Positions 47,071 through 56,027 of a DNA stretch of 64,000 nucleotides are shown piece by piece. The DNA is from Chloroflexota bacterium (GTDB lineage Bacteria; Chloroflexota; Dehalococcoidia; DSTF01; RBG-16-68-14): NCBI GenBank assembly GCA_003228685.1, contig QIFC01000025.1, positions 23,186 to 87,185 of the forward strand. The letters are read 5' to 3'. The notes below the pieces were generated by a model. That model was not told the DNA's origin. It made no database searches and saw only the letters and a list, made by a program, of their open reading frames with translations. The position numbers and the translations under genes are program-made. Numbering within the stretch: the stretch's first letter is position 1; every line of letters begins with the position of its first letter.

Positions 47071-47100
47071 GGAGTCCCGCGGCAATCGCCGCGGGACTCC
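47071..47100 (+). terminator. Terminator hairpin
   Basis: GGAGTCCCGCGGC-AATC-GCCGCGGGACTCC, perfect 13-bp stem downstream of cohesin gene. Confidence 0.75.
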
Positions 47101-47280
47101 TGCTATCTCTGCTCACTTGCGCACGCGAAATAGCGCCAGACTGCGGCTCTGAAAGGTGCCGGCGGCCATTCAGCGGCCACTGGCAATCGCGCACTGCTAG
47201 CGCGGCTTCAGAGGCGCCGTGAACCGCGTGGAATGGCGCCAAACTAAGGATAATTAGCTTGACTCTAAGCATCTTGCCCC

Positions 47281-47310
47281 CCAAACTGTGAAGGCGATGC
47301 TACAGTTTGG
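47281..47310. promoter_or_regulatory. Inverted repeat upstream of the giant dockerin protein
   Basis: CCAAACTGT - 12 nt - ACAGTTTGG, perfect 9-bp arms; TTGACA follows ~10 nt later. Confidence 0.4.
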
Positions 47311-47443
47311 CCTTAAAAAGGTTGACACTAAGCTGCACCTATGGTCAGAATGTCGCAATACGCTGCGCACCTGAGCGAGAATTGAGTCTTGGCGTGGCTC
47401 AGAAATCTCGCCATAACGGGACTCACGGAGGAGGGAGACTAAG

Positions 47444-50400
47444 ATGACAGGAAGTCTAACGTGGGGTGCGCTGCGCCCTATCGCAATTCGGTTTGCATTC
47501 TTGGCAATTGTCGCGATCGCCCTGGTGGGCGTTCTGGTCGCGATACCGAACAGCGCCTCGGCCGCGACGACGGTCACCGTCAACAGCACGGGAGACCTTT
47601 CCGATGCGGACCTTGGTATAAACGCTACGTGCGAGACGGTCCTCGGCAACGGCGTCTGCACGCTGCGGGCCGCGATCGAGACCGCTAACGGCGGCTTCGC
47701 GGACACGATTTTGTTCGCTCTGCCCGGCGGCAGCGGCACCATCAACTTGGGCGCCGCGGCCCTCCCCTTCATCAAGGTAGACCTCGCGATCGACGCGAGT
47801 GGAAACACGGTCATCATTGATGGAACAGGAGTAGTTGGTGGGGCCAGTGGGTTCGAAGTCCTTGCCAGCCTTCCCGGCCAGAACTTCAGCCTCGTGAGCG
47901 GCACGGGCGACCTGACGATCCGCGACATCACCGGCACGAGCACGGACAAGATCTTCGGCCATGCCGCTGTGAAGGTCTGCGGCCGGACGGCCTGCGCCGG
48001 CGGCGCGGCAGACATCAACCTCGGTACCATCCTTGTCGATGACATTACGATTACCGGCGTTACGGGCGCGCGCGGCGTCCACATCGTCGCCAACAACCTA
48101 TCTGACGCGACCGTCTCTAACAGCTTCATCAGGTCCTCTGCGGATGGAGTGATGCTGAAGGCCACCGGAACCAGTCCAGCGGTACCTCCGCTGGCAACCG
48201 ACAACGCGATGGCCGTGACCGGCAGCGACATTGAGTCGACCGGCGACGACGCGGTCGACATGGAGGTCTGCACGATTGGTGACGTCGCCTGTGACCTGGC
48301 CAGCAAGATATCGATTACCATCGATGGAAACACCAACTTGGAGGGTGACACGGTTGGCAATGGCGTGGAAGTGGACGTGGATATTGACGAAGCCACGGCG
48401 GGCAGCTCGATCAACGTCACCGTCGACGACAACACCGGCGGGATCAGGGGCTACCACGGCGTCAAAATCGACCTCGACTTCGACGACCCTGACACCGGCG
48501 ACCTGAGCGCCAGCGTCTCTGTCAGCAGGACCCAGGGCGCGATCGTCGGCGCGGGCGACGAAGGCATCGAACTGGAAGTTGACATTGCTGGCGCCGACCT
48601 GTCACCAGCTCCCACGCACAACCACAGCACAATACTGATTGACGATAACGTCGGTGGCATCACTGGCGAGCATGAAGCCGTTGAAGTGGACTCCAACGTC
48701 AGTGCCGGCGACCACAATAGCAACACGGTGAGCGCCTCTCGAAACGGTAATATCTCCAGCGTTCAAGATGAGGCCGTTGACTTCGATCTCGACGCCAAGG
48801 ATGGCAACAATAACACGAACACGGCAAATATAGATGACAACGGCATGCTTACCAATGCCACCGCCGGCGACCAGGGCGTGGTGGTGCGCAGCTTCGCCGG
48901 CGGCGCCAGTAACAACAACGTGAGTATCGTCAAGATCAACGGAAATGATGGAATTGTCGCTACGGGCGATGCAGTAGACGTCGGCAACTTCGCCGGCTCC
49001 GACGCCATCGGGGCCAGCGCGGCGGACGGCAACACGGCCGATACAGAGGTCAACAACAACGGCGACATTAAGGGCGACAGGGACGGTAGCGGTGCCGGGA
49101 ACGGCATCGCTATCTTGAACCAGGCGGGTTCCCTTGGCACGGCCTGCGCATGCGGTGGCGACAACAACAAGAGCCTGGTTGACGCCAGCAACAACGGCGA
49201 CGTTGAGGGCGGCGACGACGCGATCGACATCGAAAGTGAGGCCGGCGCGCGGGAAGACGGCGCACTGAACAACAGCAGTGACGTCTCGCTCAATCTGAAC
49301 GGCCACATCAAAGGTGACACGAATGGCGACGGCACCGGTAACGGCGTGCATGTGGAAAGCCGGGCCGGCACCGAGGACGCTGACGGCTCCGCCGGTAACG
49401 GCAACAGCAGTACCGTCACACTCACGGGAACCGGTGCGCATGATATCAGCGGTGGCAACAAGGCGGTCGATATCACGAGCGAGGCCGGCGCGGAAATGGG
49501 TGGAGACGGGAACAACAACTCGAGCGACGTCTCCGTCACCGGCATGCAGGACATCTTTACGTTCGCCACGGCGAGCGACGACGACGCCGTCCGCATTCTG
49601 AGCCAGGCCGGCGCGTTCGGCGGCGTTGGCGACAACAACCACGCCACCTCGGACGTGAGCGCCAACCGCAAGATCACGTCGCTGGCTGGGGATGCCATCG
49701 AGATGGACGTCCTCGCCGGTGGCAGCGCCGCGGCGAGCGGCGCGACCACCAACAGCACGGACGCCAGCGTGACGAGCAACACTGGTGACATCACGGCCGG
49801 CGGCGGAGAAGCTGTGGACATCGGGCTGTTGGTCTGCTGCGTCAGCTCCAACACGAACAGCGTAGATATCTCTCAGAACCAGGACCTCATAGGCTCGCTG
49901 AACGGGATCTTCATCACCGGCGAAGACACACCATCGGCAGGGTTCTTCCCAGCCGGTGTGTGCTGCAGCACGAATACGTTCAACATCACGGATAACGCCG
50001 GCGTCATCACCGGAACCGCCGGTGACGGCCTTCATGTGAACGTCTTCGGCGTCGGCCAGTTGGGTCCGAATAGCCCGAGCCTGACGAACCTCACGGTCAG
50101 TGGCAACACGATCGCCAACAGCGGCACCCGCGGCATCGAGGTTGAGAACATGGTTGGGGTTCCGAGCGACCTCGGCGCGGACTTCAGCGGCAGCGTGATC
50201 AGCGGCAACACGGTCCGCGATAACACCGGCGCAGGCATCTTCCTAGACAGCGTGAGCGGCGCCACGATCGGGCCGGACAATATTATCGACGACAATGCCG
50301 GCGCGACCGGCCTTCACATTGAGGAGAGTACCGGCGAAGCAGACAGAAACACGATCACGCAGAACAGCATGTTCGAAAACGGTCTCCTCGGTATCGACCT

Positions 50401-51871
50401 TGACGATGACAACCCCCCGACCCTCGATAGCCCCGATGGCGTGGGCTGCAAGAACGCGCAGGCGCCCAGCGCGAGCGTGAGCGTCACGGCAGACGATGAC
50501 CCGAACACGTGCATCCAGCCCCCGAACGGCGTGAGTTCGATCGACAAGCTCCTCACGGGCGCGGCCTGCGCGGACTGCCGCGTGGAGATCTTCGTCGCGA
50601 ACGCCGTCCTGGACGACCAGACGGGCCCGGGCGACATTCAGTACGGTGAGGGCGAGACTTACTTGGGCTTCGTGACGGCGAGCGGCGCAGGCGCCTGGAC
50701 GTACACCATCCCGTGCGGGCTGGGAGGCGAGTCCCTCACGATGACGGCCACCGGCAAATTCGGCAACACATCCGAGTTCGGTCCGAACTTCGGACCGCTA
50801 CCGGCCAACTCGTGTGACACGCCGACGCCGACGGACACAGATACGCCGACACCGACGAACACGCCAGGCGGTCCGACGAACACGCCGACGAACACGCCGA
50901 CGCCTGTGGACACGGCAGAGTTCACCCTTTGCAAGGACACGAACCCGGAGAGCTCCGGCAAGAGCTTCGACTTCGACACGGACATCCGTGGATTCAGTGA
51001 CCCGGACCTGGAAGACGATGAGTGCGCCACACGGAGGGGCGTGGACCCGGACGACTACGAGATTACTGAGAACCCGCCGGCAGGCTGGGAACTGGACGAC
51101 GTCGACTGTGACGGAATCCCCGGGAGCCGCTGGGACGTAGACCTGGACGCCCGGCTGTTGGAGATCGAGCTGAGGGCTGGCGACGACGTGGAGTGTACGT
51201 TCACGAACGTTGACGTAGACCCAATGACCTCATCGATCAGCATCACGAAGGAAACGGACCCCTCCGGGAGCACGCAGGAGTTTGACTTTGAGAGCGACGT
51301 AACTGGGCTCGACGACTTCGACGTGGCCGATGGCGAGACCGAAGAGGCGACCGACCTGGCCGCAGGCACGTACGAGATAATCGAGCTGGACGTGGACGGC
51401 TGGAACCTGATCGAAATCGACTGCACGGGCACGGACGATGCGAATATCGACGTGGACCTGAATGACAATACTGTGACGGTGGAGCTGGAAGAGGGCGAGG
51501 ACGTGGAGTGCTCGTTCACGAACGAACAGAAGCCGACGCCGACCGCGACGCCGATGTCCCCGACGGACACGCCGACGCCGACGGATACGCCGGTACCACC
51601 GACATCGACGAACACGCCGGTGCCACCGACGAGCACGGCGACGAACACGCCTGTCATACCGGCGACGCCGGGGAACACGATCGGCGACGTGAACAAGAAC
51701 GGCGTGGTGAACGCGATTGACGCCCAGTTGATCAAGCAGGCAGAAGCTGGGTTCATTACGCTCGCCAACCCGAAGAATGCGGATGTGAATCTGGATGGCG
51801 AGGTGAACAGCGTAGACGCCCTCCTGATTCAGCAATTTGTGGCGGGGTTAATCCCGAGTCTGCCCGTCTAG
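47444..51871 (+). CDS. Giant secreted beta-helix surface protein with CSLREA-like N-terminus, two prealbumin-like repeats, Thr/Pro-rich linkers and C-terminal dockerin
   Basis: CTLRAAIETANGG; repeated NNNxSxVxxxxxGDxxGGDDAxDIxSEAGA units; ISITKETDPSGSTQEFDFESDVTG...; TPTPTDTDTPTPTNTP; GDVNKNGVVNAIDAQLIKQAEAGFITLANPKNADVNLDGEVNSVDALLIQQFVAGLI. Confidence 0.85.
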   Translation: MTGSLTWGALRPIAIRFAFLAIVAIALVGVLVAIPNSASAATTVTVNSTGDLSDADLGINATCETVLGNGVCTLRAAIETANGGFADTILFALPGGSGTINLGAAALPFIKVDLAIDASGNTVIIDGTGVVGGASGFEVLASLPGQNFSLVSGTGDLTIRDITGTSTDKIFGHAAVKVCGRTACAGGAADINLGTILVDDITITGVTGARGVHIVANNLSDATVSNSFIRSSADGVMLKATGTSPAVPPLATDNAMAVTGSDIESTGDDAVDMEVCTIGDVACDLASKISITIDGNTNLEGDTVGNGVEVDVDIDEATAGSSINVTVDDNTGGIRGYHGVKIDLDFDDPDTGDLSASVSVSRTQGAIVGAGDEGIELEVDIAGADLSPAPTHNHSTILIDDNVGGITGEHEAVEVDSNVSAGDHNSNTVSASRNGNISSVQDEAVDFDLDAKDGNNNTNTANIDDNGMLTNATAGDQGVVVRSFAGGASNNNVSIVKINGNDGIVATGDAVDVGNFAGSDAIGASAADGNTADTEVNNNGDIKGDRDGSGAGNGIAILNQAGSLGTACACGGDNNKSLVDASNNGDVEGGDDAIDIESEAGAREDGALNNSSDVSLNLNGHIKGDTNGDGTGNGVHVESRAGTEDADGSAGNGNSSTVTLTGTGAHDISGGNKAVDITSEAGAEMGGDGNNNSSDVSVTGMQDIFTFATASDDDAVRILSQAGAFGGVGDNNHATSDVSANRKITSLAGDAIEMDVLAGGSAAASGATTNSTDASVTSNTGDITAGGGEAVDIGLLVCCVSSNTNSVDISQNQDLIGSLNGIFITGEDTPSAGFFPAGVCCSTNTFNITDNAGVITGTAGDGLHVNVFGVGQLGPNSPSLTNLTVSGNTIANSGTRGIEVENMVGVPSDLGADFSGSVISGNTVRDNTGAGIFLDSVSGATIGPDNIIDDNAGATGLHIEESTGEADRNTITQNSMFENGLLGIDLDDDNPPTLDSPDGVGCKNAQAPSASVSVTADDDPNTCIQPPNGVSSIDKLLTGAACADCRVEIFVANAVLDDQTGPGDIQYGEGETYLGFVTASGAGAWTYTIPCGLGGESLTMTATGKFGNTSEFGPNFGPLPANSCDTPTPTDTDTPTPTNTPGGPTNTPTNTPTPVDTAEFTLCKDTNPESSGKSFDFDTDIRGFSDPDLEDDECATRRGVDPDDYEITENPPAGWELDDVDCDGIPGSRWDVDLDARLLEIELRAGDDVECTFTNVDVDPMTSSISITKETDPSGSTQEFDFESDVTGLDDFDVADGETEEATDLAAGTYEIIELDVDGWNLIEIDCTGTDDANIDVDLNDNTVTVELEEGEDVECSFTNEQKPTPTATPMSPTDTPTPTDTPVPPTSTNTPVPPTSTATNTPVIPATPGNTIGDVNKNGVVNAIDAQLIKQAEAGFITLANPKNADVNLDGEVNSVDALLIQQFVAGLIPSLPV

Positions 51872-51913
51872 AGAAGCGGGTAGAGGTAGCGAGCGAACGG
51901 AGGATCGCAAAGC

Positions 51914-52540
51914 ATGGTAAAGAAGATTGGAATACTGGCAGGAATAGGCGCAGCGCTGGTCGCAGTGCTGGTGCTGGCAGGATCAGCGTTTGCGCAGGAC
52001 GGCGGCGTGAGCGTATCGGATGGGTCGGGCGACGGCGATACCGTCACGGTGGACGTGACGGACGTCGGCGGCGAGGGCCTGGGTGCATGGACGATCGACG
52101 TCAGCTACGATAGCGACGTGATCTCGGCGTCGGGCTGCACTGCGGAGCAGGGTGGAGTTTGCAACGAGAACTTCACGGACAACTCCGTGCGGATCACAGG
52201 AGCAAGCGCGGGCGGCCTGTCTGGTGACACCACTCTGGGCAGCATCACGTTCGACTGCGCCGACGACGAAGGCTCGAGCGATCTGACGATCGCGCTGTCG
52301 GTGTTCGCAGATGCGACGATTGGTGACCCGCAGGACTTGAGCCCGTCGATCTCCAACGGCACGTTCGACTGTGCTGAGGCGGAAGAGCCGGACCCGACAT
52401 CCACGGTGGTGCTTCCGCCCACGGGTACTGGCGTAGCAGGCAGCGGCAGCAGCAGCGTTAGCTGGCTGGTAGCGCTGTTCGCGGTCATCGGCCTTGGCGT
52501 TCTGGCAACCGGCTACGGCGTCGCGCGATCGCGCGCATAA
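51914..52540 (+). CDS. Small cohesin-like protein with LPPTG-like C-terminal anchor
   Basis: DVGGEGLGAWTIDVSYDSDVISASGCTAEQGGVCNENFTDNSVRITGASAGGLSGDTTLGSITFDC...; VVLPPTGTGVAGSGSSSVSWLVALFAVIGLGVLATGYGVARSRA. Confidence 0.82.
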   Translation: MVKKIGILAGIGAALVAVLVLAGSAFAQDGGVSVSDGSGDGDTVTVDVTDVGGEGLGAWTIDVSYDSDVISASGCTAEQGGVCNENFTDNSVRITGASAGGLSGDTTLGSITFDCADDEGSSDLTIALSVFADATIGDPQDLSPSISNGTFDCAEAEEPDPTSTVVLPPTGTGVAGSGSSSVSWLVALFAVIGLGVLATGYGVARSRA

Positions 52541-52583
52541 GCGCAGCCGAGTGCCCTAGGGCACGAGCCTAGTACGGAAACTC

Positions 52584-52611
52584 GAAGGAGCCCCCATTAG
52601 GGGGCTCCTTC
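52584..52611 (+). terminator. Terminator hairpin
   Basis: GAAGGAGCCCCC-ATTA-GGGGGCTCCTTC, perfect 12-bp stem. Confidence 0.75.
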
Positions 52612-52764
52612 CTTCTGCTTAGGAGAACTGGCGAAAGATAAGGGTTTTCCCCGCCTTGTTGTAAGGGTGTTCCCTAATGGAGACGCCCACCCGTTCACCG
52701 TACGATCCGTGTATCGCAAGCAACAGCGCGTTCCTGAAGGATCGCGGGAAAGGTTTGGTTGCAG

Positions 52765-53604
52765 ATGAACGGACAGAAGGGACTCGCACTTCGCGCTCTC
52801 GCCGGCGTCGTGGCGGTGATGGTGATCGTGATCGGCCTTGCCGGCACCGCGTCCGCGCAGGAGGAGTTAATCACGATCGATTCGGCCTCTGCCGCGGTAG
52901 GTGAGCTGGCTGCCGTGAACGTCGACTCGCTCAATATTCCCGAGCCCGGCTTGGGTGCGTGGACTGTGGACGTCACCTACGATCCGACGGTGGTTTCCGC
53001 CATCGCCTGCATCCCGGAGAACGGGAGCGTCTGCAACCCGGCCTTCGATAGCCAGACCGTGCGCATCACGGGTGCCAGCGCCGGCGGCGTCGTCGGCGAC
53101 GCGACGCTCGGGGCGCTCTCGTTCGGCTGCGACGTCGAAGGCACCAGCCCGCTCACGCTCAACGTTGCGCTGCTGGTCGATGCGACGATCGGCGACCCGC
53201 AGGAGATCACTGCTGACACGCAGAACGGCAGCATCACGTGCACGGCGGGAGGCACCACGGACCCCACGCCGACACCGAGCGGCAGCGATGACGTGTTCGA
53301 TTGCTCAGACTTCCTGTTCCAAGACGTGGCGCAGGCGGTCTTGGACGCCGACCCGAGCGATCCGCACAATCTGGACCCGGAGAACAACGGTATCGCCTGT
53401 GAAGATCTTCCGGACCGCGACGGAGACACCGATCCTGTCATCCTGCCGCCGACCGGCGTGGGTGTCGGTGGCGGCGGAGCGACCCCGGGCGCCATCGCTC
53501 GCTGGCTGATGGCCGCCTTCGCGGGGCTTGGCCTGGCGACCGCTGGAGGCATCGGACTGCTGCGCTGGCGAGCCGAGCAGCTGCGCCCGGTCCGTCGACG
53601 ATAG
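52765..53604 (+). CDS. Cohesin-like + Excalibur domain protein with LPPTG-like C-terminal anchor
   Basis: GLGAWTVDVTYDPTVVSAIACIPENGSVCNPAFDSQTVRITGASAGGVVGDATLGALSFGC...; CSDFLFQDVAQAVLDADPSDPHNLDPENNGIACEDLP; VILPPTGVG + TM + basic tail. Confidence 0.82.
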   Translation: MNGQKGLALRALAGVVAVMVIVIGLAGTASAQEELITIDSASAAVGELAAVNVDSLNIPEPGLGAWTVDVTYDPTVVSAIACIPENGSVCNPAFDSQTVRITGASAGGVVGDATLGALSFGCDVEGTSPLTLNVALLVDATIGDPQEITADTQNGSITCTAGGTTDPTPTPSGSDDVFDCSDFLFQDVAQAVLDADPSDPHNLDPENNGIACEDLPDRDGDTDPVILPPTGVGVGGGGATPGAIARWLMAAFAGLGLATAGGIGLLRWRAEQLRPVRRR

Positions 53605-53628
53605 CACGCTCCGCTCTGCTTGAGGGGA

Positions 53629-53656
53629 AGGCCCCCCGGTGGACACCGGGGGGCCT
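53629..53656. terminator. Bidirectional terminator hairpin between convergent genes
   Basis: AGGCCCCCCGGTG-GA-CACCGGGGGGCCT followed by CTTTTT. Confidence 0.75.
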
Positions 53657-53660
53657 CTTT

Positions 53661-54524
53661 TTAGGCTTGGGTCGGCTCTGCGAGGCGTTCGATGAACTCG
53701 CGGATGGCGGGAGTCATGATGTCCAGCGGGAGGTCTTGATGCTGGGCGTCCGGTAACGTGACGAAGGTTTTAGGCTCAGGGCCTTCCTCGTACAGTCGCT
53801 GTCCCATCCAGTAGGGAACTGTCTCATCGGCGTCGCCGTGCATCACCAAGAGGGGTCCAGGCACGTGCGCGATCTTGCGCAGAGAGTCGAAGCGCGTGAG
53901 CGGTAGCCAGGGCATGACGGCGAGCAGCGGACGGAGCCGCGGGACCCGTTCGATGATGAGGTCCTTCACGGATGTAAACGGCGCTCGTAAGATGAGGCCG
54001 GCAGACGGTTCGCGCAGCGCTAGCTCAACGGCCACGCCAGTACCCATGGAGAAGCCGTAAAACACGATGTTCAGGGGGTCGATCTCCGGGCGGTTGTGCA
54101 GGTAGCCCAGCGCGCTACTTGCGTCCAGGTAGGTGCCTTGCTCGGTCGCCTCGCCGGCGTTTCGCCCGTAGCCGCGGTAATCGAACACGAAGAAGCGGCA
54201 GCCCAATCCCCTGAGGAAGCCACCGAAGAGATCCGCGCGCTCCTCTGTTCCCCACATATCGCTGCTGTTGTAGTTGGTGCCGTGCATGAAGAGGATCGTA
54301 TGGGGGAGGTCTCCAGCTTCGAAGAGCCAGCCGTCCAACTCGTGGCCATCGGCTGTCCAAAACGCGACCTGCTCGAACGGAACGCCGACTTTGTCGGGCA
54401 CGCCCGGCGTGTACGGGCCCGTGCGAAAGAGGTTCCGCCGGATCAGCGTCTCGAAGGCGAAACTGATGCCGATTGGTGGCAGCGTGACGCAGCTGAGCGT
54501 CGATACCAGCCTGCGAACGGACAT
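53661..54524 (-). CDS. Alpha/beta hydrolase
   Basis: TILFMHGTNYNSSDMWGTEERADLFGGFL..., FYGFSMGTGVAVELAL (GxSxG). Confidence 0.9.
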   Translation of the reverse strand: MSVRRLVSTLSCVTLPPIGISFAFETLIRRNLFRTGPYTPGVPDKVGVPFEQVAFWTADGHELDGWLFEAGDLPHTILFMHGTNYNSSDMWGTEERADLFGGFLRGLGCRFFVFDYRGYGRNAGEATEQGTYLDASSALGYLHNRPEIDPLNIVFYGFSMGTGVAVELALREPSAGLILRAPFTSVKDLIIERVPRLRPLLAVMPWLPLTRFDSLRKIAHVPGPLLVMHGDADETVPYWMGQRLYEEGPEPKTFVTLPDAQHQDLPLDIMTPAIREFIERLAEPTQA

Positions 54525-54603
54525 AGCGGCTGCATGCTAGCAGACAAGCTCTCGATAGCAGAATTCATTCGCTATAGTGGGTTTGTTCAGGAGACATATC
54601 GTG

Positions 54604-55446
54604 ATGAATGATCTGGAGACGAGTTGGAGGCACGAAGAGGCGATCGTCAATGGCATTCGCCTCCATTGGGTAGAGGCGGGCGAGGGCCCGCTTGTGGTGC
54701 TGTTGCACGGGTTTCCTGAGTTCTGGTACTCGTGGCGACATCAGATCCCGTTGCTGGCTGAGCGATTTCACGTCGTCGCGCCGGACCTGCGTGGCTACAA
54801 CCTCTCCGAGAAGCCGCAGGCGGGCTACGACATTGAGACGCTGACCGACGACGTGATACGGTCGCTGGGAGCAGAACGGGCCGTCATCGTAGGACATGAC
54901 TGGGGTGGCGTAATCGCCTGGGCGTTCGCCGCACGTTTTCCGGACGCCACAGAGAAGCTCGTTATCATGAACGCGCCGCATCCTCGTCGGTTCCAGCAGG
55001 CGCTGTCGTCCGGCATCCGGCAGATGCTGCGTAGTTCGTATGTGCTGTTCTTTCAGATTCCGCGCCTGCCCGAACTGCTGCTGGGAGCCAACCGCTGCTG
55101 GCTGCTGGCCCGCGGAATGCAGAGGAGCGCGGCCTCCGCAGATACGTTCACGGATGATGATCTTGCTCGCTATCGAGAGGCGATGTCGCGCCCGGGCGCC
55201 CTTACTGCCGCGCTGGGATACTATCGGGCCGTCTTTAGGACGCGTCGCCAGACGCAGCAACTCGGCGATACGCGTGCGCCCACACTGGTCCTCTGGGGAA
55301 CACAAGACTCAGCGCTGGGAAGCGAGCTTGCCGAGGGGCTTGAACAATGGGTGCCTGACATCATTGTGCACTACCTGGACTGCGGACACTGGACGCAGCA
55401 GGAGCGGCCGGCAGAAGTGAACCGTCACCTAATGGAATTCCTTTAG
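54604..55446 (+). CDS. Alpha/beta hydrolase (epoxide hydrolase/haloalkane dehalogenase-like)
   Basis: LVVLLHGFPEFWYSWRHQIPLLAERFHVVAPDLRGYNLSEKP; VIVGHDWGGVIAWAFA; DCGHWTQQERPAEVN. Confidence 0.93.
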   Translation: MNDLETSWRHEEAIVNGIRLHWVEAGEGPLVVLLHGFPEFWYSWRHQIPLLAERFHVVAPDLRGYNLSEKPQAGYDIETLTDDVIRSLGAERAVIVGHDWGGVIAWAFAARFPDATEKLVIMNAPHPRRFQQALSSGIRQMLRSSYVLFFQIPRLPELLLGANRCWLLARGMQRSAASADTFTDDDLARYREAMSRPGALTAALGYYRAVFRTRRQTQQLGDTRAPTLVLWGTQDSALGSELAEGLEQWVPDIIVHYLDCGHWTQQERPAEVNRHLMEFL

Positions 55447-55562
55447 GGGGTTATATCTGCCTTCTCACGTCCGATCATAAGGATGAGGGGACTGATACAT
55501 CCAGGGAATGGGCCTACCCCAGGGGAAGGAGCCTGGCATATATCGCGGAGGAACGCTAACGC

Positions 55563-56009
55563 GTGACTGGTGAAGAGACGTTCGAATTCGCTGCGGCCGT
55601 CGCCGGAGTGTCGATAGGGCTGGCCGCGGTTCTGATGCTGGCCGTACTGGCGATCATCGGTAGCTGGCGGCTGTTCCGCCACGCCTCCGAGGCGCAGCAG
55701 GCAGCGACGAAGGCTTCCATCACGGTGGCCGAGATGGCTCGCAGAATCGAATCGCCGATCGCGCTTGCCGCGGATGCGGGGGCAGCGGAGCTGAGGCGCG
55801 AGATTGAGACGCTCATCCTGCAACAGCGCCAGCTACAGGACTCTGCGCGAGGCATGCTGGACGCTGCCGTCGTAGCAGGCGGCCCCGCGCCGCGCGAACT
55901 GGAAGAGCTGGGGGCGACGGTGAACCGGCTCGACACGACGGTCGGCCAGATGGCTACTTCGCTCGCCAATCTGATTCGCCTGCTGGAGCAGCAGCAAGGA
56001 CAGCGATAA
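55563..56009 (+). CDS. Hypothetical membrane-anchored coiled-coil protein
   Basis: N-terminal TM (GVSIGLAAVLMLAVLAIIGSW) followed by helical region. Confidence 0.5.
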   Translation: MTGEETFEFAAAVAGVSIGLAAVLMLAVLAIIGSWRLFRHASEAQQAATKASITVAEMARRIESPIALAADAGAAELRREIETLILQQRQLQDSARGMLDAAVVAGGPAPRELEELGATVNRLDTTVGQMATSLANLIRLLEQQQGQR

Positions 56010-56027
56010 CCACCCAGGGAGAGCAAT

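Noticed and set aside
47254-50035. Long minus-strand ORFs (393, 477 and 363 aa) antisense to the giant beta-helix gene
   Set aside because: Low-complexity shadow ORFs caused by GC3 bias and the repetitive sense coding; no start context, domains or signal of their own.
50820-51660. ACGCCGACG-rich tandem-like DNA that could look like a CRISPR or minisatellite
   Set aside because: It encodes Thr/Pro linkers (TPTPTDTP...) in frame; no regular repeat-spacer structure. No CRISPR array or cas genes seen in the window.
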